Assembly: GCA_021816165.1 (NCBI GenBank)
Contig: JAKAYZ010000052.1
Location: 1-8,386, forward strand
Source of the DNA: Planctomycetota bacterium
GTDB taxonomy: Bacteria; Planctomycetota; Phycisphaerae; WQYP01
Reading direction: 5' to 3'
Length of the DNA stretch: 8,386 bases
The translations under genes were made by a program, and so were the position numbers. The notes below the pieces were generated by a model. The model was not told the DNA's origin. It ran no database searches and saw only the letters and a program-made list of their open reading frames with translations. Positions 1 to 6,529 of this stretch are shown here, piece after piece; positions within the stretch are counted from its first letter, which is position 1, and each line of letters starts with the position of its first letter.

Positions 1-63
1 CCCCCCGGGTGGCGGCACTGGTACGTCTGCACATACGCGCCGGGTTTACTAAGCGGGTGGGTC

Positions 64-2958
64 ATGAATCAAGTTAAAACCATCACAGTATCGAAGATTG
101 CAGCATCGTTGGTGTGCGGCATTGCCTGCTTGGCGGCCGGCATTAGCAACCTCCGGGCGGCAAATATTCCGCCCACGGCAACCACGGCGCTGCAAATCGT
201 ATCCCACATTTCCATGGTTCGGACACGGCCCCCGACACACGCGCCCACCAATCAACTGCCCGATGGCCCACTGATGGGCAACGGCAGTCTTGGCGTCGCT
301 TTACAAGGCAAAAACACGAACAAGATATCCCTGTATCTTTCGCGAAACGATTTTTGGAGTGTGTTGCGCGGCCGCATTATGCCCATGGGCCAATTGATGC
401 TTTCCATACCCCAACTGACCAATGGGGCTTACCGAACAGAAGAAAATATCGGCCCCGCAGATATCACCGGCCAATTCACCAAGCGCGGCGGCTACGCGCT
501 GGCATTCAAAACGTGGGTGGCGAACCCTCAGGATTTGGTCATATTAAAACTCACCAATACGGGTTCCAAAGTACTCGCCATTTCTGCATCATTACTGGAC
601 GGCTGGCGGACGTCGGGTGCAGTTGGCATGTCGCATCGCGCAGGGTCCATCGATACGCTGCGCGTGTCGCCCGATACGGTTGATGCAGATGTCGGTAAGC
701 CCAGCGGGCGCGATCCGGCCGGCAACTTTCATGGTCAGATCGCCGACGTGAAAATCTACAATGCTGCATCGCCCCCCGACCGCGGGCATCACACAAGCAC
801 GCCGCGTTTTAGATTTCTTACCGCCGTACCGCATACCGGCCACCCCACAGGAGCATCTACCTGCGTGAACGTCGGATTTTTGGCCATGCCTGAAAAGGCG
901 TTTACAGTTACCGCTTGGGTTTACCCTCAATCCGCTAAGGGTAGGCAGGCCATCTTCAGCGCCATGACAAGCGACCGATGGCAGCATTGGGGAGAGCCGG
1001 GGCCCAATCCACCGCAGATATCCTATGGTTTTACCCTTTCGCTGTTTCACGGGCGTCCGTCCGCCATGCTGAATCGCGTGCGTGTCACCACCCTGAAGCC
1101 ACTGCCGCTGCATCAATGGTCACTTGTGACGGCGGTTTATAACGGGCGCACCCTGCGCATTGGCGTGAATCATCACATGGAGGCCAGCACAAATCGGTTT
1201 CCCCCGGCACGCGATGTCGTTGGCCCCGGATGGGATTGGAATGCCATACACCCGGGCGATCGCAAACTGCCGTTTGATGGCTGCTCGCCGAGCGGACTGC
1301 TGGCTTGCCGAATAATCGACGGACAAGGCAGCGAGCCGCAACATACATTTAACCTGCTCCCCGGTGGATCGGCCTTCGTCGCCGTTTCCGCCATGGATGA
1401 CCGCGACACACCCGGATATCGGGCCGCCTCCCTGCAGCTTCTGTCCGGCTTAAATGCCGCCGATATTGCCAGACTCTGGAAACAGCATCTGACGCACTGG
1501 GCGAAATTCTGGTCGGCGTCTTATGTAAAAATTCCAGATAAAACAATACAGTCGTTCTGGTATGGATCGCTCTATCTGCTCGGATGCAGCATGGCACCCG
1601 GGCACATCGCCCCCGGTCTGTGGGGTAACTTCATCACCTCGCCCTACATGGGCTGGAACGGTGACTACACACTTGATTACAATTATGAGGCACCCTTTTG
1701 GGCTGTCTATCCCACCCATCATGTACAACTGGCCGATAATTACGACCGGCCACTGCTTGACTGGATGAAACGGGGCGAAGGTTTGGCCCGGCACCGGCAC
1801 TACCATGGGCTGTTTTATTATTGCCACCTTAGCCCTCTGCCCGGCTGGAGCGCGGATGGTGCCAAAACACTACGGCAGAAAAGCGATGCCCTGTTTGGGG
1901 CGGTGAACTGCGTGATGCGGTGGCGTTACACCCGTAACCCCGAATATGCCCGCAAGGTGTACCCCTTTTTGCGCGGCGTGGCGACTTTTTGGGATCATTA
2001 TTTGGTCAATACGCATGGCGTGTACGTGGATGAAAACGACGCTGCCGACGAACTTCATAGCCCGACGGACGTCAACCCCGCCACCAGTATCGCCTTTCTC
2101 CAGATGCTTTATCGCGGGTTGTTAAGTATGAACCGATCGCTGCACTTGCATGACCGGGCGGCAGTAACGTGGCGTCACATATCGCGACATCTATCGCCAT
2201 TGCCGATTTTTCCGGCCGCGCGGATTTTTGGGCCACCGCACATGCAGGGCAAATCGATCATCGCATTCACCCAGAGGGGTCTTAAGTGGATGGGGCCGGT
2301 CATCCGCACCCATTGGCATCTGATCCACCCTCGATGGAATGGCGTGCACGGCTCCAGCGCCGGCATGAACCCTGCGCAGGTAATCTTTCCCGGCTGGGCC
2401 ATCGGACTGCAAAGCCCGCGGCACCTGCTTCGGGCGGCTCGCGACACGGTGCAGGCCTATCAAATTTGGTACGACTACAACGACACCAACAGCTACTACC
2501 CGGCCGCCGCGGATGTGGGCTACAACCCCAACGCCATTTTGCATCATCTAGGCGTGCTGATTGCCCACTGTGCCTACCCCAGTTTTGCCTTTCAGATGGG
2601 TGGCGGTGGAGAGGAAAACTTTGCCACCGTACCAACCACCATCTGCAGTATGCTGATGCAAAGTTATCAGAAAAATATCATTTTGTTCCCCGATTGGCCG
2701 GTCAAGCAGAATGCCGCCTTCGGTCACCTGCTGGCCTGCGGCGATTTTCTTGTTTCCAGCCGGATACACAGTGGTCGCGTGGCATACGTAAAAGTCATCG
2801 CCCAGCGCGGCGGGATGCTGCGCATCGTCAACCCGTGGCCGCACGCCGGCGCTCTGCTCTCTGAAAGGGCCAAGCCGCCGATAAAATTCAGCGCGCAAGT
2901 CATCCGTCTGCGCACCACACCCGGCGAGGTGCTGATATTCAGGCCGGGCATTAAATGA
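64..2958 (+). CDS. Exported GH95-like (alpha/alpha)6-barrel glycosidase-family protein with embedded LamG region
   Basis: Predicted secreted carbohydrate-active protein of 964 residues. Residues 1-33 look like a signal peptide: basic start, hydrophobic LVCGIACLAAGIS, likely cleavage near LRA-A. Residues 60-200 resemble the N-terminal beta-sandwich of GH95-like enzymes (MGNGSLG at 71-77, YLSRNDFW at 91-98). Residues about 205-405 hold LamG-like sequence (FTVTAWVYP at 280-288). The helical barrel follows from about 470, with APGLWGNFIT (516-525), GDYTLDYNYEAPFW (533-546) and GGGGEENFATVP (846-857), then MLMQSYQKNIILFPDWP. A C-terminal beta domain (about 885-964) completes the fold. The QS...I.LLP-type ending is shared with GH95 fucosidases. 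The GGGxEN variant belongs, as I recall, to an uncharacterised relative common in Bacteroidota and Planctomycetota. Substrate cannot be stated. The ATG at 64 is chosen because the signal peptide follows at once; its ribosome site is weak. Confidence 0.85.
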   Translation: MNQVKTITVSKIAASLVCGIACLAAGISNLRAANIPPTATTALQIVSHISMVRTRPPTHAPTNQLPDGPLMGNGSLGVALQGKNTNKISLYLSRNDFWSVLRGRIMPMGQLMLSIPQLTNGAYRTEENIGPADITGQFTKRGGYALAFKTWVANPQDLVILKLTNTGSKVLAISASLLDGWRTSGAVGMSHRAGSIDTLRVSPDTVDADVGKPSGRDPAGNFHGQIADVKIYNAASPPDRGHHTSTPRFRFLTAVPHTGHPTGASTCVNVGFLAMPEKAFTVTAWVYPQSAKGRQAIFSAMTSDRWQHWGEPGPNPPQISYGFTLSLFHGRPSAMLNRVRVTTLKPLPLHQWSLVTAVYNGRTLRIGVNHHMEASTNRFPPARDVVGPGWDWNAIHPGDRKLPFDGCSPSGLLACRIIDGQGSEPQHTFNLLPGGSAFVAVSAMDDRDTPGYRAASLQLLSGLNAADIARLWKQHLTHWAKFWSASYVKIPDKTIQSFWYGSLYLLGCSMAPGHIAPGLWGNFITSPYMGWNGDYTLDYNYEAPFWAVYPTHHVQLADNYDRPLLDWMKRGEGLARHRHYHGLFYYCHLSPLPGWSADGAKTLRQKSDALFGAVNCVMRWRYTRNPEYARKVYPFLRGVATFWDHYLVNTHGVYVDENDAADELHSPTDVNPATSIAFLQMLYRGLLSMNRSLHLHDRAAVTWRHISRHLSPLPIFPAARIFGPPHMQGKSIIAFTQRGLKWMGPVIRTHWHLIHPRWNGVHGSSAGMNPAQVIFPGWAIGLQSPRHLLRAARDTVQAYQIWYDYNDTNSYYPAAADVGYNPNAILHHLGVLIAHCAYPSFAFQMGGGGEENFATVPTTICSMLMQSYQKNIILFPDWPVKQNAAFGHLLACGDFLVSSRIHSGRVAYVKVIAQRGGMLRIVNPWPHAGALLSERAKPPIKFSAQVIRLRTTPGEVLIFRPGIK
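661..1278 (+). other. LamG-like (concanavalin A-like) insertion within the glycosidase-like gene
   Basis: Codons about 200-405 interrupt the N-terminal beta domain. The motif NFHGQIADVKIYNAA (221-235), normally the last strand of a LamG domain, comes first. It is followed by the normal early strand FTVTAWVYP (280-288), the central W.LVTAVYNGRTLRIGVN (352-369), and an exit at about DRKLPFDG (399-406). After the exit the host domain resumes with LLPGGSAFVAVSAMDDRDTP (431-450). LamG modules usually bind glycans or act as spacers. The boundaries are by eye. Confidence 0.55.
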
Positions 2959-2964
2959 CCACCA

Positions 2965-2980
2965 CCGGGTGTTGCACCGG
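2965..2980. terminator. Possible hairpin between convergent genes
   Basis: CCGGGTG, loop TTG, CACCGG forms a short GC-rich stem with one bulged G in the 24-bp gap between two convergent stop codons. That is where a bidirectional terminator would be expected. No T-run follows on either strand, so it is only a candidate. Confidence 0.25.
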
Positions 2981-2982
2981 CA

Positions 2983-3366
2983 TCACCATTTGCACATTCG
3001 GCTCAGACCATGGCGGCGCGACGCCAGCAGCGCGTAGGCGGCTGCGTACAGGCCATGCCAGCCGCGGCAACGGCCGATGCGCCAGAACAATGACTCAACT
3101 TTACCGACACCCATCGCTGCGCGAAATTCCATCACCCCATCAACACCCACATACCTGTTTCCGGCAGCATCGACCACATGCAGATAGCGCCGGGTATCCG
3201 CGCCGCCCAGACCGTAGGTTTGCGGGTTGAAGGTTGGTGCCGATACATCAATAAACGTCAGGCGTCCGGCCGTGTCCAACTGCCGGGACTTTTGCATTGC
3301 CCGCGTGCAAATTCCGCAACCGCCATCAAAAAAGACTTTCAGCGGGTATTTGCTAATTGGTGTCAT
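2983..3366 (-). CDS. DCC-family (DUF393) thiol-disulfide oxidoreductase-like protein
   Basis: A 127-residue protein of the DCC/DUF393 family, a small thioredoxin-fold-like group named for its N-terminal D-x-x-C-x-x-C motif. Here KVFFDGGCGICTR (residues 10-22) gives Asp14, Cys17 and Cys20, preceded by a hydrophobic strand as in the family. The pattern continues with LTFIDVSAP (36-44), RRYLHVVDAAGN (59-70) and GVDGVMEF (74-81), the usual YVGVDAV-like block. The C-terminal helix includes LYAAAYALLA. Length is typical. The start is set by a good AGAGGA ribosome site two bases upstream of the ATG at 3366. The redox role is inferred from the CxxC; no substrate is known for the family. It converges on the glycosidase-like gene and diverges from the sigma factor gene, so it looks like a single-gene unit. 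Confidence 0.85.
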   Translation of the reverse strand: MTPISKYPLKVFFDGGCGICTRAMQKSRQLDTAGRLTFIDVSAPTFNPQTYGLGGADTRRYLHVVDAAGNRYVGVDGVMEFRAAMGVGKVESLFWRIGRCRGWHGLYAAAYALLASRRHGLSRMCKW

Positions 3367-3590
3367 AGTCCTCTATTCTAGGAGTCTGACGGCAGCCAGA
3401 ACTGGCGCTTGTGGCCCACATTCGCGGGGAGTGGCGATTGGGCCGTTAAGTTTGCCCACCACGGTTGGCGGCAACGTTGATAGGAACGGGTGCCGATTGG
3501 CGGGGTGATAAGGGTAGGAAGCCCGCGTGCCCCGCAAGTAGTGGCGGTGGATCGTGGTGACTCCGTTGGAAATGACCTGCAGGCCGGATA
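3367..3590. promoter_or_regulatory. Divergent intergenic region upstream of the sigma factor and DCC genes
   Basis: A 224-bp gap between divergently transcribed genes, which must contain promoters for both. The only element I can point to is GGAAC at 3483-3487, the common -35 core of ECF sigma promoters, with GGTGAT about 16 bases further on. The -10 match is poor, so autoregulation is possible but weakly supported. Confidence 0.3.
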
Positions 3591-4238
3591 ATGAACCAAA
3601 ATGATGGCCAAAACGTAAATGGTTTCAGCGACGAGAGCATCTCGGATGAGAGGCTGCTGGCCAACTTTATTGCTGGCGATCAGGACGCGTTTGCAAAAAT
3701 TGTTGCGCGTTATGAGCGCGAACTCTACACTTTTATTCTGCGCTACGTTGGTGAACGATCAACGGCCGAAGATTTATTCCAGGAGACCTTCGTTCAGTTG
3801 CACCGCAGCGCGAAGATGTTCGATCCGGACCGCCGCCTCAAGCCTTGGCTCTACACCATCGCGGCCAATAAAGCCCGCGATTTTCTGCGGGCATCAAGCC
3901 GCCGGGCCACGCAGCGTCTTGATGCCTCACCGAATGGTGAGGATTCCGGCAGCCTGATTGATCTGGTTGCCACTGCCACTCCCGATGCCCCGGCAGCGGC
4001 CATCCTCTCGGAGGATGCCATGCGTGTCCGCGATATATTATCGGGCATGGCACCGATCCATCGCGAGGCGATCATAATGAGCTTTTATCAGCGGCTGTCG
4101 TATAAGGAAATAGCCGAGGTGCTCGGCGTTCCGCTGGGTACCGTAAAAAGCCGCCTGCATATTGCCCTGCAGAACTTCGCGCGGCTGTATGAGGCAAAAA
4201 ACGGTGGACGCGATGGGGCGGCAGATGGCGCGAAATAA
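3591..4238 (+). CDS. RNA polymerase sigma factor, ECF subfamily
   Basis: A 215-residue ECF sigma factor that would direct RNA polymerase to a set of promoters, probably its own among them. Sigma region 2 spans about residues 21-101: LLANFIAGDQDAFAKIV is the typical opening, DLFQETFVQLHRS (61-73) is region 2.2, and RRLKPWLYTIAANKARDFLR (81-100) covers 2.3-2.4. Residues 102-142 are a variable linker. Sigma region 4 (about 143-200) ends in the helix-turn-helix LSYKEIAEVLGVPLGTVKSR (169-188). No C-terminal extension is present. The ATG at 3591 is preceded by only a weak AGG at suitable spacing. The next gene downstream encodes a membrane protein in the usual anti-sigma position, 119 bp away. The ECF subgroup cannot be assigned by eye. 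Confidence 0.93.
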   Translation: MNQNDGQNVNGFSDESISDERLLANFIAGDQDAFAKIVARYERELYTFILRYVGERSTAEDLFQETFVQLHRSAKMFDPDRRLKPWLYTIAANKARDFLRASSRRATQRLDASPNGEDSGSLIDLVATATPDAPAAAILSEDAMRVRDILSGMAPIHREAIIMSFYQRLSYKEIAEVLGVPLGTVKSRLHIALQNFARLYEAKNGGRDGAADGAK

Positions 4239-4357
4239 TACAATGGCCACGGCGGGCAAAGTGGAAGGGCAGATCGGCGGGTTTTGGAAAGGGGCTTGCA
4301 CAAAGCGTGGCGGTCAGCTTGGCGGCTTCCGGCAAGTTGTAAATACCACCAGATGAT

Positions 4358-5398
4358 GTGATGCAGATGAACGCAAACTTTGATGCTTCTGATTTCCACA
4401 AGGCCAACCGGCAGCAAGCCGATGCAGCAGATGGCGCTTCCACGCCGGAAACACCGCTCCCGGCCGATATTGCCGCCCAGCTTGATAGGCTGTTGGAAGG
4501 CGGACTAAAAAATATATCCGACCTGAAAGTGATCGATTCACACCCCATAGGTGCGGTTATTGGTCGGTTGTCGCTGCTGGAACTAAGTCCTCCACCCGCC
4601 GGTCTGCTGGCCCGCACACTTCAAGCCATGCCGAAACAGGTATTGCCGACCGCGCCGTCGATGAGCACTAAAAAGCACATGGTACCGAGTGGTTTTAATC
4701 AGCGGGCGGTGGATATGTGGGTCATGGCGGTGGCTGCGAGTTTACTGGTAGTGGTCATGTTTTTTGGTCTAAGTCAGGCGCGCGTGCACGCACTGCGTTT
4801 CGCGTGTTCACGCAATTTGCAGGCCGTGGGCCGCGCCATGGAGCAATATGCAGCCAATTATGATAATCGGCTGCCGGAAATTGCTCCGCCAGCCGATCGA
4901 AATTGGTTGCCTCGGGATGTGTCCACAGGCACCGAGCGGTCGGCAGATGCCCATAGTAATTTAGCCAATCTTTCGCCCTTGGTGGATGGTACTGCTCGTT
5001 ACACATCATGGGAGCAATTGGTATGTCCCGCAACACCAACTTCAGCCTGTGATTTGAATGCCGAACGCTGCCCGCAATGGAGGTCAACCGGTTATAGCTA
5101 CGTTGACCAACTCGGACCCTACCATCAACACTGGCTTGAGGCTGCAACGGTGCCGATCATGGCAGACGCCAACCCTGTTGTTTACGAGACCGTCTGCCGC
5201 AAAGCCACGATCAATTCCATTAATCATGGTGGAGTTGGCCAGAATGTTCTTTTCAATGATGGCAGCGTGGTATGGGAAACTTCTGCCGACGTAGGCCCTG
5301 ACCACCGCAATATCTGGACGGTGGGCAATCCGCCGGTGCTGCAATACAACGGCACACAGGAACCGCGCCATCGGGACAGCGTCTTCCTTGTGCCGTAA
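4358..5398 (+). CDS. Single-pass membrane protein with pseudopilin-like (H-X9-DG type) outer domain; candidate sigma partner
   Basis: A 346-residue protein. Residues 1-117 are hydrophilic and probably cytoplasmic, including LPADIAAQLDRLLEGGL (34-50). One membrane segment spans about 120-138 (MWVMAVAASLLVVVMFFGL). The outer part opens with CSRNLQAVGRAMEQYAANYD (150-169), the helix typical of planctomycete DUF1559/type II secretion pseudopilin-like proteins. It later carries INHGGVGQNVLFNDGSVVW (288-306), a version of the family's H-X9-DG motif with ten residues between His290 and Asp301. Unlike a real pseudopilin, the membrane helix is internal and no prepilin cleavage site is seen. Lying just after an ECF sigma gene, it may tether or sense for that sigma factor; this is inference, and no zinc-finger motif is visible. 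The start could be GTG 4358, ATG 4361 or ATG 4367; none has a clear ribosome site, and an in-frame stop lies at 4340. Confidence 0.8.
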   Translation: MMQMNANFDASDFHKANRQQADAADGASTPETPLPADIAAQLDRLLEGGLKNISDLKVIDSHPIGAVIGRLSLLELSPPPAGLLARTLQAMPKQVLPTAPSMSTKKHMVPSGFNQRAVDMWVMAVAASLLVVVMFFGLSQARVHALRFACSRNLQAVGRAMEQYAANYDNRLPEIAPPADRNWLPRDVSTGTERSADAHSNLANLSPLVDGTARYTSWEQLVCPATPTSACDLNAERCPQWRSTGYSYVDQLGPYHQHWLEAATVPIMADANPVVYETVCRKATINSINHGGVGQNVLFNDGSVVWETSADVGPDHRNIWTVGNPPVLQYNGTQEPRHRDSVFLVP

Positions 5399-5430
5399 CC
5401 CGCCCTCAGCGGTGCAAATAGTTACCCTGA
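5399..5430. repeat. Degenerate right end of a repeat unit (left edge of array)
   Basis: Immediately after the TAA of the membrane protein gene, CCCTCAGCGGTGCAA matches the right end of the full units (CTCTCGGCGGTGCAA). A 13-bp spacer then leads into unit 1. It appears to be the remnant of an earlier copy. Confidence 0.7.
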
Positions 5431-5730
5431 TTCACCGCGAAGGGCGCGGAGGACGCCAAGAAACGCCAAGCATATTGGATATGCGCTTGACCAATTGTCA
5501 TGACGCGGCAAATATTACGAGATTTGTCCAATGCCAAAACCTCTGTGTCTCCTTTTCTCTGCGCGCCAAAAAAAAAACAAACAGCATCATGCCATCGGCA
5601 TGATACATTATTTCACACAGAGAGGTGTTTATATCTCGCGCAGAGCCACGGAGAGAATTAACAAATACGAAATAATCAGATTCGCAAGTCTTCGCGTCCT
5701 TGGCGCTCTCGGCGGTGCAAAGGCGTTTTA
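5431..5730. repeat. Tandem repeat unit 1 (300 bp)
   Basis: First full unit. It runs from TTCACCGCGAAGGGCGCGG to GGCGGTGCAA at 5720, with the 10-bp spacer AGGCGTTTTA (5721-5730). Left and right ends are imperfect inverted repeats. The interior has the pair ACCTCTGTGT (5539-5548) and ACACAGAGAGGT (5615-5626) around a perfect 8-bp hairpin, ATCATGCC/ATC/GGCATGAT (5586-5604). A ten-A run follows GCGCGCC near 5568. Open frames here are short and do not resemble proteins. Confidence 0.92.
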
Positions 5731-6036
5731 TTCACCGCAAAGCGCGCGGAAGACGCCAAGAAACGCCAAGCATATTGGAAATGGGCCTGTCCAATCGCCA
5801 TGACGCGGCCAATATCGCGAGATTTGTCCAATGCCACAACCTCTGTGGCTCTTTTTCTCTGCGCGCCGAAAAATAAACATCATCATGCCAACGGCATGAT
5901 GCATTATGTCACACAGAGAGGGTTTTAATATATCGCACAGAGACACAGAGACATAGATATAATGAAAAAAATACTAAAGATTCAGATTGGCCAGTCTTCG
6001 CGTCCTTGGCGCTCTCGGCGGTGCAAAGGCGTTTTA
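5731..6036. repeat. Tandem repeat unit 2 (306 bp)
   Basis: Second full unit, ending GGCGGTGCAA at 6026, followed by the same 10-bp spacer AGGCGTTTTA (6027-6036). By eye it is roughly 80-85% identical to unit 1, with the ends and the GCATATTGGA and GAGATTTGTCCAATG blocks best kept. The internal hairpin is CATCATGCC/AAC/GGCATGATG (5881-5901), a perfect 9-bp stem. The right half carries a CACAGAGACACAGAGAC run. Confidence 0.92.
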
Positions 6037-6340
6037 TTCACCGCAAAGGGCGCGGAGGACGCCAAGAACCGCCAAGCATATTGGATAGGGACCTGCCCAA
6101 TCGCCGTGACGCGGCAAATATTACGAGATTTGTCCAATGACAAAACCTCTGTGTCTCTTTTTCTCTGCGCGCCGAAAAAAAGCTTTCATCATGCCATCGG
6201 CACGATGCCTTAATCCGCACAGAGAAGAGTTACGATCTCGCGCAGAGCCTCGGAGCCGCGGAGAGAATTAAAAAAATATGAATAATAAGATACGCAAGTC
6301 TTCGCGTCCTTGGCGCTCCCGGCGGTGCAAACTCGTTTTC
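6037..6340. repeat. Tandem repeat unit 3 (304 bp)
   Basis: Third full unit, ending GGCGGTGCAA at 6330, with the diverged spacer ACTCGTTTTC (6331-6340). It shares the GCATATTGGA block and the GAGATTTGTCCAATG block with the other units. The internal hairpin at 6187-6207 (CATCATGCC/ATC/GGCACGATG) has one mismatch. Confidence 0.92.
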
Positions 6341-6370
6341 CTCACCGCGAGGTTCGCAAAGCTGACAGTG
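6341..6370. repeat. Degenerate left end of a fourth repeat unit (right edge of array)
   Basis: CTCACCGCGAGG resembles the TTCACCGCGAAGG unit start, but similarity fades within about 30 bp. This marks the right edge of the array. Confidence 0.55.
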
Positions 6371-6529
6371 GAAATATTGGGTATGAGAGTGGCCCAGCGA
6401 GCCGCCGGGCTTGTCCCGGCGGGTAAAAAATTGACGCATCCCTGCGCGACATATCGCTGCGCCCTCCTTGCACCCTGCACCCCCGCGCGTTATGTTGCCG
6501 ATTGTTGATTCCAGTTTTGAGGCCGATGG
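6371..6529. other. Non-coding junction between repeat array and RHS cassette
   Basis: No credible gene. It contains a GC-only perfect 8-bp hairpin at 6402-6422 (CCGCCGGG/CTTGT/CCCGGCGG) followed by GTAAAAAA. There is no T-run, so it is not a standard terminator on either strand. No RHS-like coding sequence was seen in any frame here, so the upstream body of an RHS gene is absent. Confidence 0.5.
6519..6522 (+). promoter_or_regulatory. Shine-Dalgarno for the orphan RHS tip
   Basis: GAGG ends seven bases before the ATG at 6530. An in-frame TGA at 6518-6520 sits just upstream, so the ORF cannot extend further left. This supports independent translation of the RHS fragment. Confidence 0.55.

Noticed and set aside
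2..52. Possible C-terminal end of an upstream + strand gene (17 codons ending TAA at 50-52)
   Set aside because: Too short to support as coding, with no recognisable motif; it could be chance.
124..130. Lipoprotein signal (Cys22) in the glycosidase-like protein
   Set aside because: The residues before Cys22 are GIA, lacking the Leu normally at -3, so an ordinary signal peptide is more likely.
2286..2864. 192-codon + strand frame inside the glycosidase-like gene
   Set aside because: It lies wholly within a gene whose motifs are clear in the other frame; composition is typical of a shadow frame.
5388..6213. Several short open frames within the repeat units, on both strands
   Set aside because: They are not conserved between units (frames break at different places), lack ribosome sites and have no protein-like pattern.
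5431..6340. CRISPR array
   Set aside because: The repeated unit is about 300 bp with no short repeat and unique spacer alternation, and no cas genes are seen.
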